Below, one piece after another: positions 1 through 10,394 of a stretch of DNA of 64,000 nucleotides. The notes beneath the pieces are model-generated. The model saw only the letters and a program-made list of their open reading frames with translations. It was not told the DNA's origin and made no database searches. Position 1 is the stretch's first letter. Each line of letters starts with the position of its first letter. The position numbers were made by a program, and so were the translations under genes. The DNA is from Flaveria trinervia (Eukaryota > Streptophyta > Magnoliopsida > Asterales > Asteraceae), in assembly GCA_025506515.1 (NCBI GenBank), contig CM046452.1:44180444-44244443 (forward strand), written 5' to 3'.

Positions 1-1242
1 CATCCAAGCACATGATTGGGAACCGGGCACTCTTGTCAAACGTCAAACAAATCAAAGGAGGTCATGTTTCTTTTGCTAGAAACAAAGGAGGTTATATCAC
101 AGCTCAAGGGGAAGTGGAGAATCAGAAAGTGAAGTTTGGCAAGATAAACTATGCTCAACAACTTCAAAATAATTTGCTTTCTGTTTCCCAAATATGTGAC
201 AAGGGATTTAAGGTAGTTTTCAATAATAAGAAGTGCTATGTCCTGAAAAAGGACTATCTGATTTCGGAGGACCAAGTCTTAATGTCAGCGTCAAGATATA
301 ATGACCTTTACGTCTTGAATCTATCAAAGGCCTCCACAACGGATCATCAAGTTCAATGCTTCTTGTCAAAAGCTACTGAGAACGATTCAATCTCCTAGAA
401 TAGGAGAATGGGGCACATCAATCCATGGAAGATGAACCACTTGATCCAGAATGATCTAGTGCGAGGAGTAAATGTCAAAAACTTCCAACTCCTAGATTTT
501 TGTGTCGCCTGCAAGAAAGGAAAACATATGAAGAAGTCTCATAAGGAAAAGAAGGTTCATTTCATTGAATTGCCTCTTGAGCTTCTTAACATGGATCTGT
601 TTGGTCCAGTCAGTACAAGAAGCATCGCAGGTGACTTGTACTGCTATGTAGTTACAGATGACTACTCAAAATTCTCTTGGGTGATGTTTCTGAAATCTAA
701 ATCAGAAACATTTGAGTCATTCAAAGAATTAGTAACTACACTGGAGTCTCTCTACAAGCTGAAGGTAAGACAAGTACGCTCAGACAACGGAACCGAGTTC
801 AATAACCAATGGATGGAGTCTTTCTGCAAAGAAAAGGGAATTGTGCATCAGTTCATATCTGCCTACACTCAACAGATGAATGGGGTTGCTGAAAGGAAGA
901 ACAAAAGCTTGATAGAGACTGCCAGGACGATGCTAGCAGACTCGAAACTGCCTATCCAATTCTGGAACGAGGCAGTGGCAAATGCATGTTACACCTTGAA
1001 TCGAGTTCTGGTGGTAAAACGTCATGGCAAGACGTGTTACGAGTTACTTCAATAACGTAAACCAAATCTAGAGTATCTCGAACCGTTTGGTGTACCATGT
1101 ACATTGCTGAAGAAAACTAAAGAAGGCAAGTTTAGTGAGAAGGCTGAAGAGGGAATCTTTCTAGGATACAACATACCGAATAAGAGAGTGTACAACAACT
1201 CAACGGGTCAAGTAGAAGTGTGGTGTAACGTGGACATTTAGA
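1..1242 (+). pseudogene. Element A pol, part 1: protease end, GAG-pre-integrase, integrase
   Basis: The window opens just after the protease active-site motif (S-K-H-M follows at codons 3-6). Bases 12-398 encode the GAG-pre-integrase region with the L-L-S-V-S-Q-I block. A stop at 396-398 region (TAG where TGG encodes the usual W before N-R-R-M-G-H) breaks the frame. From 408 the integrase core follows with the family's D (in N-M-D-L-F-G-P), D (in R-S-D-N-G-T-E-F) and E (in E-R-K-N) all present. A second in-frame stop lies at 1053-1055, after which translation continues with the F-L-G-Y block up to a TAG near 1240. In life this would cut and join element DNA; here it is inactive. Confidence 0.88.
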
Positions 1243-3301
1243 GATACACTACCCCTCCTGCTAGAAAAGGACCCGTATTCTTTTTCGACTATGATGGCTT
1301 CTTCAAGTCCTTCAACATCCCTCTCTCCACTTCTGACGATGAGTTAGCCGCCAAAATGATGTATGATGTCTTAAACACACCATCACAAGACTCAACATCA
1401 TCTTGTTCACAAGGTGAATCACCTAACCATTCAGGGGGAACACTCGAGGTTAGTGACTCCTCTTCTGATGATGAAGCCGCGGAGAATGATTAGAACAATC
1501 AGGAGCAACAGGTTAACTGCAAGTCCACAAGCATCTGACGTTGATGCCTTTGAGTCTTCGGAACCTCACACTCCTACTGCCTCAGATACGGAACCAAACG
1601 TTCATAATCTTGATTCGGAACCTCACACTCCTACTGTCTATCATCCTCTGGAAAATGTCATTGGGGATGTCAGATCAGGAGTTCAGACAAGAAATCAGCT
1701 GTATTCAGCTGATTATGCCTCGGTAATGGAAAAGGGTATCTTCATGATGGTGCATACCGCTGTTTTGTGTCTCAGTTTGAGCCAAAATACGTTAGTGAAG
1801 CCCTAAACGATGAGGCATGGGTGAGTGCCATGCAAGAAGAACTTCTTCAGTTCAAGAAGTTAGGTGTATGGACACTGGTAGATAGACCTAAAGGTGCTAA
1901 GGTCATTGGCACCAAGTGGGTCTTGAAATGTAAGAAAGATGACCAAGGGGTCATAATCAGGAACAAGGATCGACTTGTAGTTCAAGGATTTCGACAAGTC
2001 AAGGGAATTGATTACAACGAAGTGTTTGCACCTGTGGAAAGAATGGAAGACATCCGTATCTTCCTAGCTTATGCATCGTATATGAAGATTAAAGTCTATC
2101 AGATCGATGTAAAAGTGCATTCCTTCATAGTGAAATCCGAGAAACAGTGTACGTCAGTCAACCGAGGGATTCGAGGATTCATATCATCAGGATAGAGTTT
2201 ACAAACTGGATAAGGCTCTCTACGGGCTTCATCAAGCCCCGAGAGCATGGTATGAAAAACTCTTAACTCACCTTGTGAAACACGGATTTCGCAGAGGTAA
2301 TTAACTGTGCACTGTTCATCAAAGAAAAGGATGGTGACTTGTTGCTTGTTCAAATTTATGTTGATGACATAATCTTCGGTTCCAAGAACGAAGACTTATG
2401 TAAAGAATTTGAAGCAGTGATGAAGGCAAAATTTGAAATGAGTGCCATGGGAGAGATGAAGTTTTTTCTCGGGTTACAGGTGGATCAAACACCAAAGGGG
2501 ATATTTCTACATCAGACTAAGTATGCAGGGGATATTCTCAGTCGGTTTGACATGGAGAATGCTTCCGCAGCTGGGACTCCACTTGCTACAAACCATGATG
2601 TAGCACCCGACGAGAATGGTGATCTGGTTGATGCCACCATGTACTGATGAATGAGTGGATCCTTATGTACCTCACTGCCTCAAGACCTGATACCATGTAT
2701 GCAACGTGTGTTTGTTCAAGATATCAGGCAAAACCAAAAGTTAACCATCTTATAGGGGTCAAGAGGATATTTCATTATCTGAAGGGTACACCAACACTTG
2801 GGTTGTGGTATCCTCATGACGATGATTTTGAGCTTACCGCGTACAGTGATTCGGATTATGGCGGCTGCAAAATGAACTACAAGCACACCTCAGCAGGTTG
2901 CCAATTCTTTAGGAGAAGATTAGTCACGTGGCAGTGTAAGAAGCAGACATCAGTTGCGTTGTCAACTTGTGAAGCTGAATATGTTGTTGCGGCAAGCTGC
3001 TGTTCTCAAATCATCTGGATTCAACAGCAGATGCAGGACTACGGTTTGAAATTTTTTAACACCCTATATTTGTTGATAATTCTGCTGCAATAGCCGTTAC
3101 TAAAAATCCCATCCAACATCCTAAGACCAAACACATCGGCATTAAATATCACTTTATAGTGATTGTTTTGAAAAGAATCTAATCGATGTTATTAAAATAA
3201 ATATGGATTTCCAACGCATTGATCTCTACATAAAAACCTTTGATAAATCATGTTTTCTATATCTGTTAGAGGTCAACGACGTTAAAAAGAAAGTGATGTA
3301 A
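1243..3301 (+). pseudogene. Element A pol, part 2: linker, reverse transcriptase, RNase H
   Basis: Bases 1243-1766 are a serine/proline/acidic linker containing two copies of an S-E-P-H-T-P-T repeat. From 1767 the reverse transcriptase begins (E-A-L-N-D-E-A-W, then W-T-L-V-D-R-P). The frame breaks around 2195-2338, destroying the region around the first catalytic aspartate loop, and resumes at 2339 with an intact Y-V-D-D box. A stop and small shift at 2645 separate the connection domain. RNase H (from 2647) shows S-R-P-D, Y-S-D-S-D-Y-G-G and the C-E-A-E-Y motif (usual family form T-E-A-E-Y). The last ~200 bases continue in another frame to a stop at 3299-3301. Confidence 0.87.
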
Positions 3302-4710
3302 TTCCAGAAGATGAACATGTTTAGTCCGATGCGTCGAGTCCATTTTTCTTTTATTTTCTTTGATTTGTTTTATTTTATTTTATTTTATTTTATTGGTTTT
3401 ATTTCTTCGCCTATTAATATACTAAAAACGCAAATTGTTTACGGTTTTAGAATTTAGGGGGAGAATAATTTCAGTTAGTATTAAAAAAAACGAGGGAGGA
3501 GGATAGGTAAGCTAAAAGAAATTAGATCGTATCTGAGATATCGATTCAACGACTATGGAAAATGATAGTACGCAGGAACAAAGAATTTGGGACTTTAAAT
3601 GATTAATTTGAATTAGGTGCAAAATTCAAAGTATAAGTCTGAGAAGTCTGAGCAATATAAAAAGAAGAATGATAGTAAAACTAGCTGCTACTAAGGTAAC
3701 ACGGAGAAAGTAGACCTAGAGGTTGCTAGACCATTAGATGATGTGTCGGTAGATTTAACACAATAGATAAGTAGACCTCGTTGGTGATCTTAAGATCAAA
3801 CTAAGTTGTTCAACAAGCTGTGGGTTATCATCTTATCCATGGTTAACACAATCAACAGAGTTCCAATAAGGGGTGACGAGCAAAATAAACGCCACAAATG
3901 TGTGCGGATGACCAAAATATGAGCAAAGCACATGATGAAAAATGAAAAAAACAATCAAACTAATAACCTATGTTGTTTGTGCGATCTGTGCAAAAAGAAT
4001 AAAATTGCTCAAACAAGAAGATAGGTTATGTGCCTCTTTGCTGTGCGGTGGCACTGACCTGAGGATAAGCATAACCTATATATTCTAGAATTCATTGTTG
4101 TTTGCCGCCTCTCTGCTGTGCGGTGGCACTGACCTGAGGCTTGGCTTCTCTTTGAAAGCTCAAAGAATAGTTTCTTCTTGTCAAAATACCTGTAGACCAC
4201 TCAAAAATCTCATGAGGAATGTTGATTACCATATAAGCGTGGGATCCACAAATGCTTGTTGAAATAATTTAACCTAATGTATCACCAATCTGTGTCCAAA
4301 GTCTGTGTATGGATCTAAGTGGACAAGTATACTGACAATCATCATGGCTGAAATCCTTGAAAGTCCAAATCAATGTGTGCATCTATAGTACTAGTATGAT
4401 TTCCTAAACTTGCTAATGACTCTCGACGAAAACAAGAATCTAGCATTAAATGATTTTGGAAACACGTCCTGAATGATTTGATTACCTGTATGATTCCATA
4501 ATGAATAGTTCCACTTATAGTCAAAATAACTTGAAGCTGCCTGTTCAAGAAATAAATCTGTTAGATTTCTATCTTAGGATTTTCACCTCACACAAAATTA
4601 CAAAAACATTTTTAGTTTTTGTCTTTTTTATTTTAGTTGTCTAAATTTTTTAGTCAATTTAGTTTTTAACGTCAAACTATGCCGTGGAATTCAATCTGGG
4701 ATTAATCACT
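3302..4710 (+). other. Element A post-pol non-coding region
   Basis: No gene is visible. It contains a (TTTTA)n run near 3366-3395, an internal polypurine-like tract (AGGGGGAGA near 3456-3466) about 150 bases after pol, and two near-identical boxes at 4040-4064 and 4115-4139 that recur in element B. A short block around 4317 (TAAGTGGACAAG) also has a counterpart in element B near 11300. Confidence 0.7.
4040..4139 (+). repeat. Paired conserved box, element A
   Basis: Two copies of GCTGTGCGGTGGCACTGACC followed by TGAGG, at 4040-4064 and 4115-4139, spaced 75 bases apart. Element B carries two copies of the same box with a few substitutions (10922-10946 and 10961-10985), although the flanking DNA of the two elements has largely diverged. 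Confidence 0.75.
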
Positions 4711-4865
4711 TAAAAGGGTCACGTCTGAGGTGACCAAACGTGTTTTCAATTATTAAATGGGTCACGTCTGAGGTGACAAAATGTGTTTTGTTTAAAAGGA
4801 TCACGACTGAGGTGATCAAAAGTTTTCAAAGTTAAAATGATCATGTCTAAGATGATCGAATGCTC
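4711..4865 (+). repeat. Degenerate tandem repeat with imperfect dyad GTCACGTCTGAGGTGAC
   Basis: Four units of roughly 40-50 bases. Each holds a GTCACGTCTGAGGTGAC-like core (later copies are GATCACGACTGAGGTGATC and GATCATGTCTAAGATGATC) followed by an A/T-rich arm ending in a TGTTTT-like stretch. The two ends of each core are complementary (GTCAC/GTGAC, GATCA/TGATC), and two copies vary in a compensating way that keeps the pairing. Confidence 0.7.
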
Positions 4866-4924
4866 AAAATGTTTAATCAAAATTTAAAAGGGATTAAGTG
4901 TCAAATGGTCATAAAGTCAAAATC

Positions 4925-5745
4925 ATGAGTATGATCCATTCGCACGACTAGACCATGAGTATGGACCAGTCGTACGATTGGACCATACTTATGCACTAGT
5001 CAACTGAATGGAGCATGAGTAGAACCATTCACACGACTGTCTTACAAGTTTGAGTCAGTCGCCTGAATGGAGTCGTCCGAATGGGTCAGTCGCCCGACTG
5101 ACACCCAGTCGGACGACTGAATGTGATCGACTGAACCAATCACATGACTGAGATCCAATCGCGCGAATGAAACGAGCGAATGGATCCAGTCGCTCGATTG
5201 AAACCAGATTCAGTATAAATAGGGCTATAGTCGATCGCATATGCTCATCACTCCCCATACGCCCTAAAATCGCCCGATAGTGTCGTTATACTGCCTGATT
5301 GTCAATTGACCTTGTTGACCTACAAATTGCTGTGTGCTGACAATTGCTGGTGTTTATACAGGTACAATGCGGTGCAATCTACCGAAATCGCACGACTGAG
5401 CTGGGCGAATGACCCAGTGGGTCAAATAAACGAGGCATATGAGCTCAGTCGCCAGACTGAACCCAGTCGCAGGCTTAGTCACCCGACTGATCCCAGTCGC
5501 AGGCTCAGTCACCCGACTGAACCCAGTCGTAGGCTCAATCACCCGAATGAACCCAGTCGCAGGCTCAGTCACCCAACTGAACTCAGTCGCAGGCTCAGTA
5601 AACCGCTGAACTCAATCGCTGAATCAGTCACCCGATTGAGCTCAGTCGCATGATAAGTCAACCGATTGAGCTCAGTCGCATGATAAGTCAACCGACTGAA
5701 CTCAAGCGTATGGTTCAATCGCACGATTGAACCAAACTGATCTCA
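4925..5745 (+). repeat. AGTCG palindrome array upstream of the element A extra gene
   Basis: Dozens of copies of a short dyad, ideal form TCAGTCGCACGACTGA, with variants such as CAGTCGCCCGACTG, spaced at irregular 15-35 base intervals. The array has two parts: before a TATA-like site (4925-5200) and after it, largely inside a candidate leader intron (5380-5745). The same dyad is found in the LTR of A (18580-18790). The repeat stays open in one plus-strand frame but only as repetitive translation, so I do not call a gene here. Confidence 0.85.
5214..5222 (+). promoter_or_regulatory. TATA-like site upstream of the element A extra gene
   Basis: TATAAATAG lies between the two halves of the palindrome array, about 600 bases before the ATG at 5815. 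A candidate leader intron would run from a CAG/GTACAA donor at 5361/5362 to a TTACAG acceptor at 5810, five bases before the ATG. This arrangement parallels the LTR of A, where a TATA site at 18800-18807 follows the same palindromes. Function is inferred. Confidence 0.45.
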
Positions 5746-5814
5746 AATAAATTAGAGTGTATTGCTTTCTGTTATATGCTGATCTAATATATATGTGTCT
5801 TGTGTTACAGAGTT

Positions 5815-6176
5815 ATGGCAGATCAGTGGACCATCAACACTAAGCACAATATCTGTGCTCATTTGGATGCTACCACTTGAAATGCTGCAGAGTTTGCTGG
5901 CATCATTGCTTTCCTAAAGAGATCAAGGATACACAGAGCGATATCTACACCATGCACTCCCTACAGGTCTATACAGCAGGCCTTCTGGGAGGGTGCATCG
6001 GTTGACCGATCTAGTGAGCCCTATTGCATTCGGAGCACCATCTTTGGGCAAGAGATAGAGGTGATAGCGGCAAACCTTCTACATGTACTGGACCTGGGTG
6101 ATGATGCTGCTCACCCAACCAGGTTACACCCACTGACTTTGAGGGGATGTTTTCTCAGGATGAAGTACTCTGGGGA
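5815..6176 (+). pseudogene. Extra gene of element A, N-terminal part
   Basis: The start is the ATG right after a good 3' splice site. The translation begins M-A-D-Q-W-T and matches the layout of the extra gene in B, C and D: an A-H-L-D or similar motif, a hydrophobic I-I-A-F-L-K segment with R-x-x-x-A-(I/L)-S, then an F-W about 55 residues in. An in-frame TGA interrupts it after residue 21. The frame is cut at 6176 by element B and continues directly at 15388, where the codons for K-Y-S-G-D-I-N are restored once B and one GGGGA copy are removed. The function of this protein is unknown. Confidence 0.8.
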
Positions 6177-6448
6177 TGAAGATCATGTGTAGGTTGGACT
6201 CACCTTTAGTTTAGTTTGTTTACTTTATTTGTAATAGGTCTTTTGTTAGTTTTCTTTTGTAAGTACTTAGATTTTGTATTTTGGCAGTCTAGCGAAACTA
6301 TGAGAGAAACTATAAGTTCGCTCACAGTTTGTTGTTTTGTTCGCCTGACGAAACTGCTGTTTCGTCTGGCGAAACTATAGTTTCGGCAGTACAGTTTCGC
6401 TGACAGCGAAACTGTCTGCGAAACTATAGACTGCTATATATTGTTTTT
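6177..6448 (+). repeat. Element B 5' LTR, truncated
   Basis: Nearly identical to the first ~270 bases of the right LTR at 14863, including the GCGAAACT/AGTTTCGC palindromes and the CTGCTATATATTG TATA-like site. Similarity stops abruptly at about 6448; the remaining ~250 bases, the primer site and the gag start are absent. Confidence 0.9.
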
Positions 6449-7111
6449 GTTTCTAGTTCACCTGTAACAGACTTTGTTGTCTCATGTTCTCGTGATGGTT
6501 CTATTTCATCTTTTAATTCAGTAGATTGTGGTGATGTCTTTTATTCTAGTGATGATTGTGATGCAACTGATCTTTCTACAAAATCAACTAGACAACTTAA
6601 AACTAATTGTTTTGAAAAGTTTTTTTCTCATCCATTCCATATTTCACTCCATCAAATATGTCTTTATCTAATGAAAGAATTACCTCTTCGTCTGAAACTA
6701 GTACCAGTGGAGTTAGTTCTACTAGTACGTCAGATGAACATTCATCTATTTTTGTAAATAATAATTCTTGTTCAAATAAATATCGACCTGTTGGCATGAA
6801 TGAGTCATTTAGTGACATCGATTCTAGTGTATCTGAATGTGATGAGGAAATTATCATTGATCATATTGTTACCCCATCACATCACATACCTAGACACAAA
6901 CCTCATTATTTCAGGTGTGGTCAAGAGGACCATCTTGTCAAGAATTGTCCTACTTTGATTAATAGACATCTTAATAGGAACTGTTTTGGAAATAAATTAA
7001 CAAAATTGGTTAATAATTTCTTTTGCAAAATATCTGCTTCATCTAAAGATAAAGTTGTTCAATCTTGGGTTCCTATCACACCTGGTTATTTTGTTCTTTA
7101 TTTCATTTTAG
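6449..7111 (+). pseudogene. Element B gag, C-terminal remnant
   Basis: A serine/aspartate-rich stretch (open from 6658) is followed by a zinc-knuckle relic near 6890-6945: the C-G-Q-E-D-H-L-V-K-N-C part is present but the first cysteine of the CCHC set is F. It ends in an S-W-V-P-I-T segment, the counterpart of the K-A-W-V segment that ends gag in C and D. A pyrimidine-rich TTTCATTTTAG lies at 7101-7111 directly before the protease codons. Confidence 0.75.
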
Positions 7112-8230
7112 GAGTCATCAACTAAGATTGTGAATAGTATGTGGCATGTAGATAGTGGTTGCTCCAAACATATGACAGGGCTAAAAGACTTACTAACCAA
7201 TTATCGAATTATTGACAGAGGATATGTTGCTTTTGCTGGTGACAAAAGGGGTGGCAAAATGATTGGGAAAGGAGAAGTTACCAATGGTTCTTTAACCTTG
7301 GAAAAAGTCAACTATGTTCCTGAGCTAGCATTTAATCTTCTGAGTGTTTCTCAAATCTACGATAAAAACATTCCAGTCTTGTTTAAATCTGATGAATGTC
7401 TATTTTTAAAATCAGAGATTAATATTCTAGAAGAATTGATTATTATGCATGCTCCAAGAAAAATGACACATATCTTCTTGATATGAACTCCAGCGAGTCA
7501 AAGTCTACAGCAACTTGCCTTCTTTCTAAAGCTTCAACCTTTGAATATTTCTTATGGCATCGTTGATTGGGCCGCGTTAATTTTAAAATAATAAACAAAT
7601 TAGTGAAAAAAAATCTGGTGAGAGGACTTCCTTCAAAACCTATAACGAAAAATGTATGGCGTGTGCCAAGGGCAAACAACACAAGAAACCACATAAGCCC
7701 AAACTTGAAAACATCATAACTTGTCCTCTCGAGCTGTTACATACTGATTTGTTTGGCCCAATTAGCGTTAAATCTATTGCTAAAAAATCTTTTTGCCTTG
7801 TTGTTACAGATGATTTCTCTAGATACTTATGGGTGAGATTCCTTGTTCACAAAGGAGAGGTTGCTGAAGAATTATAGAATTTAATTCTTTCTATCAAGAT
7901 AATTAGCAAGAGAAAGGTTATGGGTATGAGAAGCGACAATGGCACGGAATTCAAAAATCAGATTCTCGATTCCTTCTGTGCTCAAAAGGGGATTGTAAGA
8001 CAGTTTAGTGCCGCCAGAACACCTCAACAGAATGGTGTTGTTGAACGAAAGAATTGCACTCTCATTGAAGCGGCACGTACAATGCTGATAGAATATACTT
8101 TACCCATTATCTTCTAGGCTGAAGTAGTAAATTGTGCTTCATATGTTTTAAATCGAGTGTTGATTGTCAAGGATAAGATGAAGACTCCTTATGAACTCTT
8201 TCATAAAAGGAAACCTTTCATTGACTTCTT
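7112..8230 (+). pseudogene. Element B protease and integrase
   Basis: The protease-type motif D-S-G-C-S-K-H-M-T-G lies near residue 15 after 7112. GAG-pre-integrase follows with L-L-S-V-S-Q-I. The zinc-binding part (7487-7655) is frameshifted. The integrase core from 7656 has D (H-T-D-L-F-G-P), D (R-S-D-N-G-T-E-F, 7920s) and E (V-E-R-K-N). Stops occur at 7875-7877 and 8118, and near 8233 a TGA sits at the start of the P-F-G-C block. The catalytic triad survives, but no continuous frame does. Confidence 0.86.
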
Positions 8231-9689
8231 TTGACCATTTGGATGTTCATGCACTCTTCTGAATACTTAATCACAGAAAAAAAGTTTGGTGTTGTGTCTG
8301 ATGAATGTTACTTTGTCGGATACTCTTCTTCTCAAAAGGCCTATCGAGTTTATAACAAGAGAACACGTATCGTTCAAGAGTCGTTCTATGTTGATTGGCA
8401 GGAGTCTAACTCTTCTGATGTTCGATCAGAACCAGTATGGTTCTTTGACTCTGATACTGTGTTTAATTCATTCAATCTTCAAGCTTTCGACGATGATACG
8501 TCAACTCCAAATGTTCAAACCAATATTATCTCCTCCACTTCATCGCCTGACCATTCCACCCCATCTGCAAATGATGCCATTTCAGCTGATGTTAGTTCAT
8601 CTTCTCCTTTGCTGGATTCTTCTTCACCAACATCTCCTTCTTCATCACCTACATCCATCCCCTCACAACTTATTCCCTCTCCTTCATCTAATCCTACACA
8701 ATCTGTGAGTGAAACTTCTCCTCACATTTTTCCTTTAGACACCGGCTACAAAACTTTGAAAGATCATCCTCTTAATAATGTTATTGGATCTATCACTGAT
8801 GGTGTTCGAATGCGGAGTCAATCTGGTTTGATTAATATCTGTCTCTTTTCCTGCTTCATTTCTTAAACCGTCCCAAAAAAATGTGCATGCCGCTCTACTA
8901 GATCCTTGCTGGGTGGAGTCAATGCAATCGGAGCTTCAACAATTCCGAAAGGTTAAAGTTTGGACACTGGTTGATTTTCTTCCCAACAAATGCCCAATTG
9001 GTACAAAATGGGTGTTTAAGAACAAATCGGATGATCGTGGTGTGGTGGTGCGTAACAAGTCTAGATTTGTTGTGCAAGGTTTTGCTCAAGAAGAAGGGAT
9101 TGACTATACTGAAGTCTTCGCTCCTATCGCCCGTCTTGAAGCAAAAAGGATCTTTCTCGCTCATGCTACCTATAAACAGTTCAAGGTCTATCAGATGGAT
9201 GTTTAATGTGCTTTTCTTTACGGAGACATTGATGAGGAGATATTTATGTGTCAACCCTGAGGTTTTGAGGATCCCGACTTTCCTGATAAAGTCTACAAGC
9301 TTGACAAATCTCTGTATGGTCTTCATCAAGCACCTCGAATCTGGTATGAGACCCTGACACAGTATCTCTTAAGCAATGGTTTCTCTCGTGGTACCATCGA
9401 TATGACTCTCTTCAAAAAGGAAGTGAATGGTGAAATGCTTTTTGTCCAAGTTTATGTTGATGATATTATTTTTGGATCTACCAACTCAGTATTATGTCGG
9501 GAGTTCGAAGAAGTGATGCGTCAACTGTTTGAAATGAGTATGATGGGAGAAATATGCTTCTTTCTTGGTTTGCAAGTTGAACAAAAGCAAGAAGGAATTC
9601 TTATTCATCAGGAGAAGTATATTAAAGAAATCTTGAAGAAATTCAAGATGGACGACGCATCTCCTAAAATGATCCCATTTACCGCTTAG
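8231..9689 (+). pseudogene. Element B linker and reverse transcriptase
   Basis: Bases 8231-8866 encode the integrase tail (G-Y-S-S-S-Q-K-A-Y-R-V-Y) and a Ser/Pro-rich linker. RT starts about 8883 (S-M-Q-S-E-L-Q-Q-F-R) after a small shift. An in-frame TAA follows Y-Q-M-D-V at 9204-9206, exactly before the expected C-A-F-L-Y-G, and another TGA interrupts Q-P-G-F. The frame is otherwise kept: L-Y-G-L-H-Q-A-P, an intact Y-V-D-D box near 9450, then F-L-G-L-Q-V. It ends at a TAG after 9686. Confidence 0.88.
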
Positions 9690-10394
9690 ACTTGTCTTAC
9701 TCTTGATGAGAACGGGAAACCTGTCCATCCTCATCTCTATAGGTCTATGATTTGTTCTCTCATGTATCTTACAGCAAGTCGTCCTGATATCACTTTTGCT
9801 GTTGGATACTGTGCTCGATATCAATCGGCCCCAAAAGAGTCCCATGAGAAAGCAGTCAAGAGATCATTTCGTTATCTAAAAGGATCATCCTGTTTAGGCT
9901 TATGGTATCCATATGGAGGGAATTTTGATTTACATGCTTATTCTGACAGTGATTCTAATGGTTGCAGGTTAAACAGAAAATCGGTGTCAGGAGGATGTTA
10001 ATACCTTGGTAATTGTCTGGTGTCTTGGCAGAGCAAGAAATAGACCACTGTCTCTCTTTCTATAGGAGAAGCAGAATACATTGCTGCCTCAAGTTGTTGT
10101 TCCCAAGTTCTTTGGATACAACACCAAATGATTGATTACGGAATTAACTTCCTCCACACACTGTTGTTTTGTGACAACAAAGCAGCCATTGGGATTGCAA
10201 AAAATCCTATTCATCATTCCCGAACCAAGCATATCGAAACTCGGATTCATGCAATTCGTGATGCCCAAGAAAATGGTTTTATCAATATAATACCCATTGA
10301 CACTAAAAATCAAAAAGCAGATCTTTTCACAAAAACTTTCGATAAACCCCATTTTTATGAATTGATCTCTATGCTCGGGTTAATATCCTTTTAA
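9690..10394 (+). pseudogene. Element B RNase H
   Basis: It continues from the RT with L-Y-R-S-M-I and S-R-P-D (9770s), Y-S-D-S-D near 9940, and G-E-A-E-Y-I-A-A near 10070. Stops at 9999-10001 and about 10041 interrupt it. The final part (10128-10394) keeps D-N-K-A-A, the H-I-E-T-R block and the D-L-F-T-K-x-F-D-K-P terminal motif, then a natural stop. Confidence 0.87.

Noticed and set aside
5306..5653. Open plus-strand frame with repeated P-S-R-R-L-S-H-P
   Set aside because: It is only the translation of the AGTCG palindrome array; the opposite strand is open for the same reason.
8286..8708. Leu/His-rich frame overlapping the element B linker
   Set aside because: Alternate frame of the Ser/Pro-rich linker.
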